64,000 bases of DNA from GCA-002050365 sp964237235 (GCA_964237235.1 CAXSGY010000002.1:332547-396546), one strand, 5' to 3'; positions 7,802 to 16,908 are shown, numbered from the stretch's first letter. Translations and numbers: made by a program. The notes: generated from the sequence alone by a model not told the origin.

Positions 7802-9210
7802 TGCAAAATTCAAAATGTAAAATGCAAAATTTATTTTTCTTTATTCTATTCTTTTCCGTTTTCCATTTTTCGTTTTCCATCGCTGACGCGCAGATTGCCG
7901 TCAAGGGCGAGACGGTTTGGACGATGGCGGGCGAGCCGATTCAGAACGGCGTGGTTTTGCTGAATGCGGACGGAAAAATCGAAGCGGTCGGCGCGGCGAA
8001 TCAAATTAAAATTCCGTCGAACTACAAAATCGTTTCGGCGAAAATCGTGACACCCGGCTTGATTGACGCGCATTCGGTCATCGGTTTGAACGGCTATTTG
8101 AATCAGCCGCAGGAACAGATGGCACTCGACGGTTCTTCGCCGATGCAGCCCGAGCTGCGCGCGATTGACGCATATAATCCGAATGAAAAATTAATCGAAT
8201 GGGTGCGCTCGTTCGGCGTAACGACCATCCACACCGGACACCAACCGGGCGCGTTGATTTCCGGGCAAACGATGATTGCCAAAACCGTCGGCAACACGGC
8301 GGACGAAGCGGCTTTGATTCCGACGGCGATGGTTGCCGTGACGTTGGGCGAAGACGCGCTGGCGAGCGGCGGCAAATCGCCCGGCACGCGCGGCAAACAA
8401 GCCGCGATGCTCCGCGCCGAGCTGATTCGCGCCTCGGAAGCCAACAGTAAAAACAGTCCGGCAAAAACGCCGACCACCATAACCACGACGACCACCGCGA
8501 ACAACGGACAGAATAAAAACGACAACAGTCCGACAGCGACCAATCCGAATTCGATGCTCGAAAATCCGCCGACGGAAAATAATCGGGCGACGCAAAACGG
8601 CGGCACTCAAAACGGCGGCACTCAAATCATCGTTTCAACGCAGCCGATCAGCGATCTGCGTTCCGACATAATGCAGAAAGTCATTCGCCGCGAAATTCCT
8701 TTATTGGTCACGGCACAGCGCGCGCAGGACATTATCACCGCCATTCGCATCGCCAAAGAATTTAACATCCGCATCGTTCTCGACGGCGTAGCCGAAGCGC
8801 AGATGGTTTTGAATGACATAAAAGCTTCCGGTTTTCCCGTCATCGTTCATCCGACGATGTTCCGCGCGGCGGGCGAAACGGAAAATCTAAGTATGGAAGA
8901 TGCCGCGAAATTAAAAGCGGCGGGCATCACGGTCGCGCTGCAAAGCGGTTACGAATCGTATGTGCCGAAAACACGCGTCGTTTTGTTTGAAGCCGGAGTC
9001 GCCGCCGGAAACGGGCTTTCCAAAAAAGACGCGCTGGCGATTATCACGATTGACGCGGCAAAAATTCTCGGTCTTGATTCGCGCATCGGCTCGCTCGTTA
9101 AAGGTAAAGACGCGGACGTGGCGATGTATGACGGCGATCCATTTGAATATTCGACGCACTGCATCGGAACGATTATCAACGGCAAAATCGTCAGCGAAAT
9201 TATCAGATAA
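7801..9210 (+). CDS. Secreted amidohydrolase paralogue with degenerate metal site
   Basis: A 469-residue paralogue of the upstream protein with the same fold, signature order and C-terminal KDADVAMYDGDP motif. The HxH has become His91-x-Val93 (LIDAHSVIG). The HFHTH segment is replaced by LLVTAQRAQD and the LHH segment by VLDGVAE, so most metal ligands are gone. It is probably a non-catalytic partner or regulator of the first enzyme (inference). A Thr/Asn-rich linker of about 55 residues (about 220-278) is inserted mid-protein and contains a duplicated NGGTQ unit. The signal peptide (1-30) is encoded by a run of eleven heptamers of the 7-bp-period repeat type. Confidence 0.82.
   Translation: MQNSKCKMQNLFFFILFFSVFHFSFSIADAQIAVKGETVWTMAGEPIQNGVVLLNADGKIEAVGAANQIKIPSNYKIVSAKIVTPGLIDAHSVIGLNGYLNQPQEQMALDGSSPMQPELRAIDAYNPNEKLIEWVRSFGVTTIHTGHQPGALISGQTMIAKTVGNTADEAALIPTAMVAVTLGEDALASGGKSPGTRGKQAAMLRAELIRASEANSKNSPAKTPTTITTTTTANNGQNKNDNSPTATNPNSMLENPPTENNRATQNGGTQNGGTQIIVSTQPISDLRSDIMQKVIRREIPLLVTAQRAQDIITAIRIAKEFNIRIVLDGVAEAQMVLNDIKASGFPVIVHPTMFRAAGETENLSMEDAAKLKAAGITVALQSGYESYVPKTRVVLFEAGVAAGNGLSKKDALAIITIDAAKILGLDSRIGSLVKGKDADVAMYDGDPFEYSTHCIGTIINGKIVSEIIR
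7804..7880. repeat. Eleven heptamers encoding a signal peptide
   Basis: Directly after the ATG the sequence divides into eleven 7-mers. The first four are CAAAATT, CAAAATG, TAAAATG, CAAAATT; the last four are TTTCCGT, TTTCCAT, TTTTCGT, TTTCCAT. The A-rich arm encodes the basic N-region and the T-rich arm encodes the hydrophobic Phe-rich core of the signal peptide. Confidence 0.7.
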
Positions 9211-9303
9211 TTGTTCGTCGTTCGTTGTTAATCGCTCGTTTTTATTTTTCAAACCGTCACGAACGATTAACGACCAATGACGAACGACGAACCCTGAACA
9301 ATC
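9211..9303. repeat. 7-bp-period hairpin repeat
   Basis: Starts right after the amidohydrolase stop codon. The right arm divides into CGTCACG, AACGATT, AACGACC, AATGACG, AACGACG. The left arm (GTTCGTCGTTCGTTGTTAAT) is its complement apart from one extra heptamer in the right arm. It ends about 10 bases before the ATG of the S10 peptidase. It may act as a terminator or mRNA structure. Confidence 0.7.
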
Positions 9304-9313
9304 ATCAAAAAAT

Positions 9314-10882
9314 ATGATTCTTTCAACTTTTCTGTTCATCTTTTTTCTTTTCCAAACGCCGAACGTGATGGAATCGCCGACGGCGACACCGACACCAACG
9401 CCGACGGCTTCGCCTTCGCCGGTTACGCCGATCACGGTTCGCGTCGGCGACGCGCCGAAAGAACCGCCGCGCCTTGCGCTCGACGAACCGGATTCGGTAA
9501 TGAAGCGTTCGATTCGCGTCAACGGCAAACAATTAAATTACACGACGAAAACCGGCTATATGCCGATTCGCAACGCGCAGACGGGCGAAGTCGAAGCGAA
9601 GATTTTTTATATGGCTTACACTTTGGATAATCCGCCGGCGAATCGCCCATTGATGTTTTCGTTCAACGGCGGTCCCGGCTCGGCGAGCGTTTGGCTGCAT
9701 CTGGGCGCGCTTGGACCGAAGCGCGTAAAAATGCTCGACAACGGATTTTTGCCGCCGCCGCCGTATGAAACCGAAACGAACGAAGCGACGTGGCTCGCCG
9801 ACACGGATTTGGTTTTTGTAGATACCATCGGCACGGGTTACAGCCGCGCCTTGAAACCGGAATTTAATCAGAAATTTTTCGATGTCAACGGCGATATTCA
9901 ATCAACCGGCGAATTTATCAGAATGTATCTGGGACGCGAAAACCGTTGGACTTCGCCGCTTTTTCTGGTCGGCGAAAGCTACGGCACGACGCGCGTTTCG
10001 GGTTTGTCGAATTGGCTTTTCGATCACGGCATCGGTTTGAACGGCGTTCTGATGATTTCGACCGTGATGAATTTTCAAACGATTCGTTTCGCCGACAACA
10101 ACGACGCGCCGCTCGTTTTGATTCTGCCGTCTTACGCGACGACCGCGTGGTATCACAAAAAATTGTCCGCGCCGATGCAGGCAAAATCGGTCAAACAAGT
10201 CGCCGACGAAGCCGAACAGTTTGCGATGAACGAATACGCGCCCGCGATGATGCGAATTGACCGGCTTTCCGCGACTGAAAAACAAACGCTGCTTGATAAA
10301 TTCAGCCAATACACCGGCTTGTCGAAAGACTTTATCGAACAAAGCAATTTCCGCGTCGAACTCGGCGCGTTTATGAAGGAGCTTTTACGCGACCAACGCC
10401 GCACGGTCGGCAGATTAGACAGCCGCTTTCAAGGCATAGACCGCAGTGCGGCGGGCGGCGAAGCGGACGACGACCCGAGTATAAACGCGATTCGTCCACC
10501 GTTCACCGCCGCTTTTAATGATTACGTGCGGAGAGATTTAAACTTCAAATCCGACCTCGAATATTATCTGCTCGGCGGCGGAGTCGGGCGTTGGAATTGG
10601 AACGTCGAAAACGGTTACGCCGATACTTCGATGCGTTTGAAGGACGCGATGCAGAAAAATCCGTATATGAAAATCTTCATCGGGCAAGGCTATTACGATA
10701 TGGCAACGCCGTTTTTCGCTGCCGAATACACGGTGTCGGCGATGAATCTCGATCCGACTCTGCGAAAAAACATTTCGTTCGCCTACTACGAAGCCGGGCA
10801 TATGATGTATATCGAAAAAACGTCTTTGAAAAAACTGCACGACGACGCGGCGGCGTTTATTCAGAGCGCAACGCGAAAATAA
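9314..10882 (+). CDS. Secreted serine carboxypeptidase, peptidase family S10
   Basis: A 522-residue exported S10 peptidase. A hydrophobic N-terminus (MILSTFLFIFFLFQ) is followed by a Pro/Thr linker (about 20-40), typical of surface-anchored proteins here. Family motifs are SFNGGPGSASVW (oxyanion hole, about 113-124), the nucleophile GESYG (about 218-222), a catalytic Asp in YYDMATPF (about 455) and the His in EAGHMMY (about 496). The triad Ser/Asp/His is complete, so it should remove C-terminal residues from peptides at low pH. The start lies about 10 bases after a repeat hairpin and shows no clear Shine-Dalgarno. Downstream is a small secreted protein 2 bases away. Confidence 0.88.
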   Translation: MILSTFLFIFFLFQTPNVMESPTATPTPTPTASPSPVTPITVRVGDAPKEPPRLALDEPDSVMKRSIRVNGKQLNYTTKTGYMPIRNAQTGEVEAKIFYMAYTLDNPPANRPLMFSFNGGPGSASVWLHLGALGPKRVKMLDNGFLPPPPYETETNEATWLADTDLVFVDTIGTGYSRALKPEFNQKFFDVNGDIQSTGEFIRMYLGRENRWTSPLFLVGESYGTTRVSGLSNWLFDHGIGLNGVLMISTVMNFQTIRFADNNDAPLVLILPSYATTAWYHKKLSAPMQAKSVKQVADEAEQFAMNEYAPAMMRIDRLSATEKQTLLDKFSQYTGLSKDFIEQSNFRVELGAFMKELLRDQRRTVGRLDSRFQGIDRSAAGGEADDDPSINAIRPPFTAAFNDYVRRDLNFKSDLEYYLLGGGVGRWNWNVENGYADTSMRLKDAMQKNPYMKIFIGQGYYDMATPFFAAEYTVSAMNLDPTLRKNISFAYYEAGHMMYIEKTSLKKLHDDAAAFIQSATRK

Positions 10883-10884
10883 AT

Positions 10885-11358
10885 ATGAGATTAAATATGA
10901 AAATTAAAACGCTTTTCTTGTTGTCGTTCGGTTTGTATTTTTGGTGCGCCGCGTCATTTTCGGTTCAGGCGCAGACCGCGCCGTCGTTCAAGATTTCGGC
11001 GATTAAAATCGTGCCGTTTGAAGAATTGACTGGCGAATTCGGTGAAGAAATCACCACCAAAAACACGCGCGAATTCTTCAACGAAGTTTCGACCGGATTG
11101 CTGATTACCGTCGTCGTTTCCGGTCAAACGGACACGAGCGCGAACAATCGCCGCATCGAAACAACCGTTACGGCGGGCAGCAAAATTCTCGCCAAAAAAT
11201 CAACCGTGGTGTTCGGTGTCGGCGCGGGCGGAAAATATTTCGTTCCGCTCTACGTTGACGCGGGTTTGTGCCAGCCGGTCACGATCACGGCGAAAATCAT
11301 CGGACAGAAAAACGCCTCGACGATGACGCGAAAACTTTCATTCGTCTGCGGCGAATAA
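10885..11358 (+). CDS. Small secreted protein, unknown function
   Basis: A 157-residue exported protein (or 153 if the second ATG at 10897 is used). The signal peptide covers about residues 5-31 and ends VQAQ. The mature part is rich in beta-strand and Thr/Val, with a Cys pair near the C-terminus (GLCQPV and FVCGE) that could form a disulfide. It starts 2 bases after the S10 peptidase stop, so the two are almost certainly cotranscribed and could work together outside the membrane. I recognise no family. An open frame continuing upstream to 10591 is a shadow within the peptidase gene. Confidence 0.65.
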   Translation: MRLNMKIKTLFLLSFGLYFWCAASFSVQAQTAPSFKISAIKIVPFEELTGEFGEEITTKNTREFFNEVSTGLLITVVVSGQTDTSANNRRIETTVTAGSKILAKKSTVVFGVGAGGKYFVPLYVDAGLCQPVTITAKIIGQKNASTMTRKLSFVCGE

Positions 11359-11401
11359 TGTTTTTAATTGGCGAATTTCAAACGACGAATTCTCAAAAAT
11401 C

Positions 11402-11433
11402 ATTTTTAATTTTTAGTTTTTAACTTTTAGTTG
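11402..11433. repeat. Single-arm heptamer tract between convergent genes
   Basis: The tract divides into ATTTTTA, ATTTTTA, GTTTTTA, ACTTTTA. The left arm is poorly complementary, so the hairpin is weak. It occupies the gap between two convergent genes, the same setting as the perfect hairpin at 50670. Confidence 0.5.
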
Positions 11434-11436
11434 AAT

Positions 11437-11925
11437 TCAGTGTTTGGTTTTTCCGCCGATTTGATTTATCGCGTGCGGCAGAACGGGTTTGAGAATTTCA
11501 AAACATTCGACGACGGCTTTCGGCGCGCCGGGCAAATTGATAATTAAAGTTTTATTGCGAACGCCCGACACGCCGCGCGACAAGACGGCGGTCGGCGTTT
11601 TTTTCATCGTCCCGAAACGCAACGCCTCGCTGATGCCCTGCGCTTCGCGTTCGATGACGGCGCGCGTCGCTTCGGGCGCGTTGTCGCGGCTCGACAAACC
11701 GGTTCCGCCGGTCGTGATGATTAAATTGACATCTTCGCGCTCGCTGACGGCGGAGAGCGTCTGCCGCAGATTTTCAAAATCGTCGGTGACGATTATCTTT
11801 TCGACGATTTCCGCGCCCGCTTCGATGAGCAATCCGGTTAAGGTCACGCCCGAAACGTCGGTCGCCTCGGTGCGCGAATCGCTGACCGTCACGACGACGA
11901 CTTTGATTTGAGTATTTTCTTTCAT
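11437..11925 (-). CDS. mog: Molybdopterin adenylyltransferase (MogA/MoaB family)
   Basis: A 162-residue MoaB/Mog-like protein. It has VSDSRT near residue 15, the molybdopterin-binding TTGGTGLSSRDN (about 71-82) and a C-terminal LPGAPKAVVEC. In the family these residues adenylylate molybdopterin before Mo insertion. Length is normal and the protein is soluble. It begins 3 bases after the stop of glgC, so the two are cotranscribed, an odd pairing with no obvious pathway link. No other molybdenum cofactor gene is in the window. Confidence 0.85.
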   Translation of the reverse strand: MKENTQIKVVVVTVSDSRTEATDVSGVTLTGLLIEAGAEIVEKIIVTDDFENLRQTLSAVSEREDVNLIITTGGTGLSSRDNAPEATRAVIEREAQGISEALRFGTMKKTPTAVLSRGVSGVRNKTLIINLPGAPKAVVECFEILKPVLPHAINQIGGKTKH

Positions 11926-11928
11926 TTT

Positions 11929-13107
11929 TTATTCTTCGATGTCGTATTCGCTTTGAATTTTTCGCTTACCGATAACGACAATCGCGTTTTTATTTTTCCG
12001 GCGCAGAGCTTCGACTTTTTTTGCTTTCTCCTTCGTCACCTTCGTCCCGGCATCAACGATCACTTTATTCAATACAACGTTTTTTTCAATCGAAGCGTTC
12101 GGCAAAATTATCGAATCGGCAACTTCCGCGCCGCGTTCGACGATTACGCCCGAACTTAAAATCGAGCGCGAAACGCTGCCGCCGATTCGGCAGCCGTGCG
12201 AAATCAGGCTGTTTTGCACTGCTCCTGATTTTTCAAAATATGCCGGAACGCGCTGCGAGGCGAGCGTCAGAACGCGCCAATCTTCATCGTCGAAAAACAA
12301 TTTTCCGCGTTCGTCAAGTAGTCCGATTTGCGTTCGCCAGTAGCTTTTAATGGTGCCGACATCCTGCCAGTAACCGTTCAGGCGATGCTCGAAAACATTG
12401 CCCTCTTTGACCAGACGCGGCAGCAATCTGTCGCCGTAGTCTTTTAATTCTTCGTTCTCGCGCTTCAAATCCCTGAGCGTTTCGAGCAGCGTTTTCGCGT
12501 CGTAAACGAAAATTTCGGTGGCGATTAAATCGCCGGACGGCTTTTCGGGTTTGTATTCAAATTTGGTCACGCGCCCGCTTTTCGCCGTCTCGATTACCCC
12601 GAACCGGCTCGCCGATTCGCCTTTCGGCAATTTCGTTGAAACCAATGTCAACGCTGCTTTTTTTTCGAGATGCGTTTCAATCGCGTCGCGGAAATCCAGT
12701 TTATAAACGTGATCCGCACTGAGAACGATTAAATTGTCGGGCTTAAATTCCTCAATTAAATTAATCTGCCGGTAAATCGCGTCGGCGTTTCCTTCGGCAA
12801 ACCCGCCCTTGTCGTTCGAGTCTTCGTTCTGCTCGAACGGCGGCAAAACCTGCAAGCCGCCGTAAGTTCGATCTAAATCCCAGGGTCTGCCGTTCGATAA
12901 ATGCTCGTTCAACGAATGCAGTTCGTATTGCTCAATCACCCAAACGTCGGAAATTCCGCTGTTGACGCAGTTGCTCAAAGCGAAATCAATCAGGCGATAC
13001 GCGCCGCCGAACGGCATCACCGGCTTGGCGCGCTTCTCGGTCAAAAGCCCGAGCCTGCCGCCCGCGCCGCCCGCTAAGATAATCGCTAAAATTTTTCCCT
13101 TGAACAT
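11929..13107 (-). CDS. glgC: Glucose-1-phosphate adenylyltransferase
   Basis: A 392-residue nucleotidyltransferase making ADP-glucose for glycogen. The N-terminal pyrophosphorylase motif AGGAGGRLGLLTEKRAKPVM (residues 13-32) and the following RLIDFALSNCVNSGI are characteristic of GlgC, as are VLSADHVYK and the FVYD/YWQDVGT segments. The C-terminal ~100 residues form a left-handed beta-helix (repeats such as GCRIGGSVSRSIL). It is soluble and of normal length. It is transcribed away from the glycosyltransferase at 13206 and just upstream of mog. No glgA or glgB is nearby. Confidence 0.9.
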   Translation of the reverse strand: MFKGKILAIILAGGAGGRLGLLTEKRAKPVMPFGGAYRLIDFALSNCVNSGISDVWVIEQYELHSLNEHLSNGRPWDLDRTYGGLQVLPPFEQNEDSNDKGGFAEGNADAIYRQINLIEEFKPDNLIVLSADHVYKLDFRDAIETHLEKKAALTLVSTKLPKGESASRFGVIETAKSGRVTKFEYKPEKPSGDLIATEIFVYDAKTLLETLRDLKRENEELKDYGDRLLPRLVKEGNVFEHRLNGYWQDVGTIKSYWRTQIGLLDERGKLFFDDEDWRVLTLASQRVPAYFEKSGAVQNSLISHGCRIGGSVSRSILSSGVIVERGAEVADSIILPNASIEKNVVLNKVIVDAGTKVTKEKAKKVEALRRKNKNAIVVIGKRKIQSEYDIEE

Positions 13108-13205
13108 AAATTTTTTAATCGCGTCGTAAAATGTTATTAAATCAATGAATATATTATCATTCTAACGAACCGGATTTCAGCCTTTGATTTTCGCCTTCAT
13201 TTTAT

Positions 13206-14345
13206 ATGTTGAAAAAAATCCTAATTTTATCGGCGGCGGTCGGTGCGGGACATCTTCGCGCGGCGGAAGCGATTGAAAAAGCGTTCAAAGCGCGGCACGC
13301 GACGGCGGAAATAAAAAACATAGACGTTTTGAATTATACGAATCCGCTTTTCCGACGGCTCTACGGCAAAGCATATCTCGATATGGTCAACCGGATGCCC
13401 GAAGTTCTCGGCTGGATGTATGACTCGCTCGACAAGCCCTGGGAAAATGAACGTCGCCGCCTCGCGCTCGACCGACTAAATACGCAGCCGCTAATTAAAT
13501 TCTTAAAAGAATACGAGCCGGACATCGCCGTCTGCACGCATTTTCTGCCCGCCGAAATTATTTCGTGGCTGACGGCGAAGGGGAAAATTTCGTTTCCGCA
13601 GGCGATTGTCGTGACCGATTTCGACGCGCACGCGCTCTGGCTGTGTCATTTCTACGAACGCTATTTTGTCGCACTCGAGGAAACGAAAATTCATCTCGCC
13701 AAAGTCGGCATTCCCGCGAATAAAATTATCGTTTCCGGCATTCCGATAGACCCGATTTTCTCCGAACCGAAGGACAAAGTGGCGATGCGCGAAAAACACG
13801 GCTTGGCGACGGATAAATTAACGATTCTGGTTTCGGCGGGCGGCTTCGGTGTCGGCAACATCGAAAATCTTCTCTTCGCTCTGAGCGATTTACAAACGCC
13901 TTCGCAGATTCTGGCGATTTGCGGGCGCAACGAAGAAATGAAAACGAAGCTCGAACGCGCCGCAAAAGAGAAATTAAACAACGAACGCGTAATTTTTAAG
14001 TCAATCGGTTTTACAAAAGAGATGGACGAATTGATGTCGGCTTCAGATTTAATCGTCGGCAAGCCCGGCGGTTTGACGACGAGCGAAGCGTTGGCGAAAA
14101 ATTTGATTTTCTGCATCGTCAATCCGATTCCCGGACAGGAAGAACGCAACTCCGATCATCTGCTTGAAAAAGGCTGCGCGATCAAATGCAACAATTTGCC
14201 TGTTTTAGCTTATAAAATTGATGAGTTGGTAAAGGACGAAAAGCGTTTCGCGCAAATGAAAATTAATGTTTCAATTTTCGCCCGTCCGAACGCCGCGAGC
14301 GAAATTGTGACAGAAATTATTTCCATAGCGGACTCAAGAAACTAA
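13206..14345 (+). CDS. MGDG synthase-type glycosyltransferase (GT28)
   Basis: A 379-residue glycosyltransferase. The start MLKKILILSAAVGAGHLRAAEAI matches the MGDG-synthase N-terminal domain, with the GAGH loop at about 13-16 and the NIDVLNYTNP segment. The C-terminal half has the nucleotide-sugar site (SAGGFGVGN, then GKPGGLTTSEALA, about 285-297). Members transfer galactose or glucose to diacylglycerol, or act as processive glucosyltransferases. Here it likely makes a glycolipid at the inner face of the membrane; the sugar and acceptor are not visible. It lies divergently from glgC, whose ADP-glucose is not its usual donor. The next gene starts 2 bases after it. Confidence 0.82.
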   Translation: MLKKILILSAAVGAGHLRAAEAIEKAFKARHATAEIKNIDVLNYTNPLFRRLYGKAYLDMVNRMPEVLGWMYDSLDKPWENERRRLALDRLNTQPLIKFLKEYEPDIAVCTHFLPAEIISWLTAKGKISFPQAIVVTDFDAHALWLCHFYERYFVALEETKIHLAKVGIPANKIIVSGIPIDPIFSEPKDKVAMREKHGLATDKLTILVSAGGFGVGNIENLLFALSDLQTPSQILAICGRNEEMKTKLERAAKEKLNNERVIFKSIGFTKEMDELMSASDLIVGKPGGLTTSEALAKNLIFCIVNPIPGQEERNSDHLLEKGCAIKCNNLPVLAYKIDELVKDEKRFAQMKINVSIFARPNAASEIVTEIISIADSRN

Positions 14346-14347
14346 TA

Positions 14348-15070
14348 ATGAAGAAACCGAGATTTTTAACTTTGATTTTATGTTTTCTCGTTTACGAATG
14401 CAGTATTTCTTTCGTTCACGCGCAAAACAAACCGATCCTGACTGCGGCAAATCAATATGCTCTGGCTTTGAAAAAAGTGCAGACTCGGAAATCGAAAAAA
14501 TCAATCGAGCCTTTGATTGGCAAAGGAAGAGCGGTTGCCGACCATTTTGACGAATTGGAATCTTTAAGCGAAGCCGAATATGCTTTGCTCGGAAAGAAAA
14601 TGCAGGGATTTGTCATTAACCGCGAAGAGGTTCTTTTTATCGAGCCGGAATTCAAATTTTTCAGCCGATTTTCAAAGACTCACGGAACAAAAACCGACAT
14701 CGCTTATTTTGCCTTGCTGCACGCAATCAAACCCGACGATGTTTGGACGGCATATTTTGAACAGCAGACCGATGTCACGGGCTGCACGAGATACGGTAAA
14801 GGAATATTGACTAATTTATACGGAAAGATTTTGCAGTTTAAGCGCGCATATCCGAAAGCCTACGTCGAGGATATTAAAGAGGAAATGAATAATATCTTAG
14901 AAGAATTTACCGGAGGCACCTGCGCGTGCGGCGACCGCCGCGGCGTTCTCAAGGAATTTCGGCTTTTTATTAAAACTTTTCCAAACGATAAAAATACGCC
15001 GGTCATCAAAAAAAGACTGGCAAAAATTGAAAAAGAAAAAGATTTCAGATTCAACTGCCAGTCCGGTTAA
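14348..15070 (+). CDS. Secreted protein, unknown function
   Basis: A 240-residue exported protein with a signal peptide (1-25, ending FVHAQ) and a charged, largely helical mature part. Four Cys occur near the C-terminal half (TGCTRYG, GTCACG) and one at the end, possibly disulfide-bonded or metal-binding. It starts 2 bases after the glycosyltransferase stop and so is cotranscribed with it, but nothing in the protein suggests a lipid role. It ends 14 bases before the convergent M1 peptidase gene. No family recognised. Confidence 0.6.
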   Translation: MKKPRFLTLILCFLVYECSISFVHAQNKPILTAANQYALALKKVQTRKSKKSIEPLIGKGRAVADHFDELESLSEAEYALLGKKMQGFVINREEVLFIEPEFKFFSRFSKTHGTKTDIAYFALLHAIKPDDVWTAYFEQQTDVTGCTRYGKGILTNLYGKILQFKRAYPKAYVEDIKEEMNNILEEFTGGTCACGDRRGVLKEFRLFIKTFPNDKNTPVIKKRLAKIEKEKDFRFNCQSG

Positions 15071-15084
15071 ATTTAATCTAAAAA

Positions 15085-16761
15085 TCACTGCGCCTTCAAA
15101 ACCCAGCCGTGCGGATCAATTTCAACTTTCGCGTCCGCCGGCAGCACGATGCTGCCCTTGCCGTTGTTCATTTCGACGCGCTCGGTTTTATCGCCGATTT
15201 TCACTTCGATTGGCATCGAAAACGGCAGATTGTTCGGCGTTTCCCAATGCAGATTTAATTGATTCGCGCTCGTTTCCGCAACGAGTTTCGGCAGCGCGGG
15301 CTGGCGCAGATAAACTTCAAAAAACCAGTCTAATTTTTTGCCCGATTCACGTTCCGCCGTCCGCATAAAATCGTCGGTCGTCTCGAAATGAAACTGTCTG
15401 CCGTCGGTTACCCGTTCCATCTTCGGGTCGGGATACGTCGTTCTTCTCAACGCTTTGAAAAATGCTTCGTCGCCGATGTAAAAACGCAGCGTATTCAAAA
15501 TCAACGCGCCCTTGCCGTAGATGTCGCCGTCGCTGTTTTTATAATCGGGCGGCAGCATATAAATCTGCGTCGTCGTCTGCGCTTCGCGCGGCGCGACCGG
15601 CTTGATGTTGTGTTGTCCGCGATAACGCTTTTTCATCGCCGCGAAATACGCTTCCTTGCCGTTTATCTTTTCGCCGTAGAGCGTGTCCATAAACGATTCG
15701 AAGCCTTCGTGAATCCAGAAATCGTTCCAGTCGGGCGCGGTCACCAGATTCGCCCACCATTCGTGTCCGAATTCGTGAAACAGCAGCCAATCGTCGCCGT
15801 TGGCATCGAATTTAAATCCGTTGCCGTAAGCCGTAATCGTTTGATGTTCCATTCCCAAATGAGGCGTTTCGGCGATGCCGATTTTGTCGGCGCGAAACGG
15901 ATACGGACCCAAATAGCTTTCAAAAAACGCCGTGTATTTTTTCGCCAGATCAACCAGCGATTGCCCTTTCGCTTCGTCTTCGGGCAAAACGTAAAACTCA
16001 ATCGGAATAGATTCGCCGGTGATTGATTTGACCGAATCTTTAATCACTTTATACGGCGCGATGTTCAGCGCGATGCAGTAATTGGAAATGGGCTGCGACA
16101 CTTCCCAGTTAAAAGTTTTCGTGCCGTCCTTATTGTCGTCAACCGACTTTAATTTGCCGTTCGACGCGGCGACGAGCGTTGCCGGAACGGTAAAATGCAG
16201 CGAAGAGGTTTCCGCCTTGTCCGACGGATGATCTTTGACCGGAAACCACAAATCCGCGCCGTCGTTCTGCACGGCGGTCGCCACCCACGGCGAGCCGTCC
16301 GCCGTCTTCGACCAGACAAAACCGCCGACCCACGGCGGACGCGGCGCAACCTTTGGCTTGCCGCTATAGACAACGCGCACGCTCACCGTCTCGCCTGCTT
16401 TTTCCGTGCGCGGAAACTGAATCCAAATTTTTCCTTCCCGGCGTTCAAACTTCAAATCCGTTTCCTTTTTCCCGTCAACGAGCGTCGCCTTTGCCACGGT
16501 AAACGGATAATCCAGATCAAGCACGAAATTATCGAGCGGTTTGACGATTCGCGCCGTCGCCGTCAAAGTGCCGCTGATCGCCTGATTCGGAATATCAATT
16601 TTGACCGCCAGATCATAATGTCTCACGTCATAAGCCGCCTGCTCCGGCATCAAAACGCCGCCCGAATCGGTCGGACGCACGCCCAATTCCCGCTGCGCGA
16701 ACGCCGCCCCCGCGAACAAAACCAAACCGCACAAAAATCCGCCGCATAATTTTTTGAACAT
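15085..16761 (-). CDS. Secreted M1-family metallo-aminopeptidase
   Basis: A 558-residue exported zinc peptidase. Residues 1-22 are a signal peptide ending AAFAQ. The M1 exopeptidase motif GMEHQ (about 303-307, the GxMEN equivalent with His for Asn) precedes the zinc site HEFGHEWW (329-336) and the third ligand Glu352 in WIHEGFES. The domain order (beta-sandwich about 45-245, catalytic about 250-480, short C-terminal strand domain) is that of short M1 enzymes. It should trim N-terminal residues from peptides outside the cytoplasmic membrane. Gene is monocistronic; its upstream region is shared with the small genes at 16925. Confidence 0.88.
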   Translation of the reverse strand: MFKKLCGGFLCGLVLFAGAAFAQRELGVRPTDSGGVLMPEQAAYDVRHYDLAVKIDIPNQAISGTLTATARIVKPLDNFVLDLDYPFTVAKATLVDGKKETDLKFERREGKIWIQFPRTEKAGETVSVRVVYSGKPKVAPRPPWVGGFVWSKTADGSPWVATAVQNDGADLWFPVKDHPSDKAETSSLHFTVPATLVAASNGKLKSVDDNKDGTKTFNWEVSQPISNYCIALNIAPYKVIKDSVKSITGESIPIEFYVLPEDEAKGQSLVDLAKKYTAFFESYLGPYPFRADKIGIAETPHLGMEHQTITAYGNGFKFDANGDDWLLFHEFGHEWWANLVTAPDWNDFWIHEGFESFMDTLYGEKINGKEAYFAAMKKRYRGQHNIKPVAPREAQTTTQIYMLPPDYKNSDGDIYGKGALILNTLRFYIGDEAFFKALRRTTYPDPKMERVTDGRQFHFETTDDFMRTAERESGKKLDWFFEVYLRQPALPKLVAETSANQLNLHWETPNNLPFSMPIEVKIGDKTERVEMNNGKGSIVLPADAKVEIDPHGWVLKAQ

Positions 16762-16908
16762 AGAAGTTTTTCCCTTTTGGATATATTTTCGTTCATCTGC
16801 CCGCGTATTTCAAATAGTTTCGACGGTCAACCGCTCATAAATTTCTGCGGACGCTTTAATTTATCCGCTCTTTTTATTACCATTTTCAAATCAACTGACT
16901 CAATTTGT

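Noticed and set aside
8078..8625. Several 128-167 codon minus-strand frames opposite the second amidohydrolase
   Set aside because: Arg/Cys-rich shadow translations of a well-supported gene, three frames open at once.
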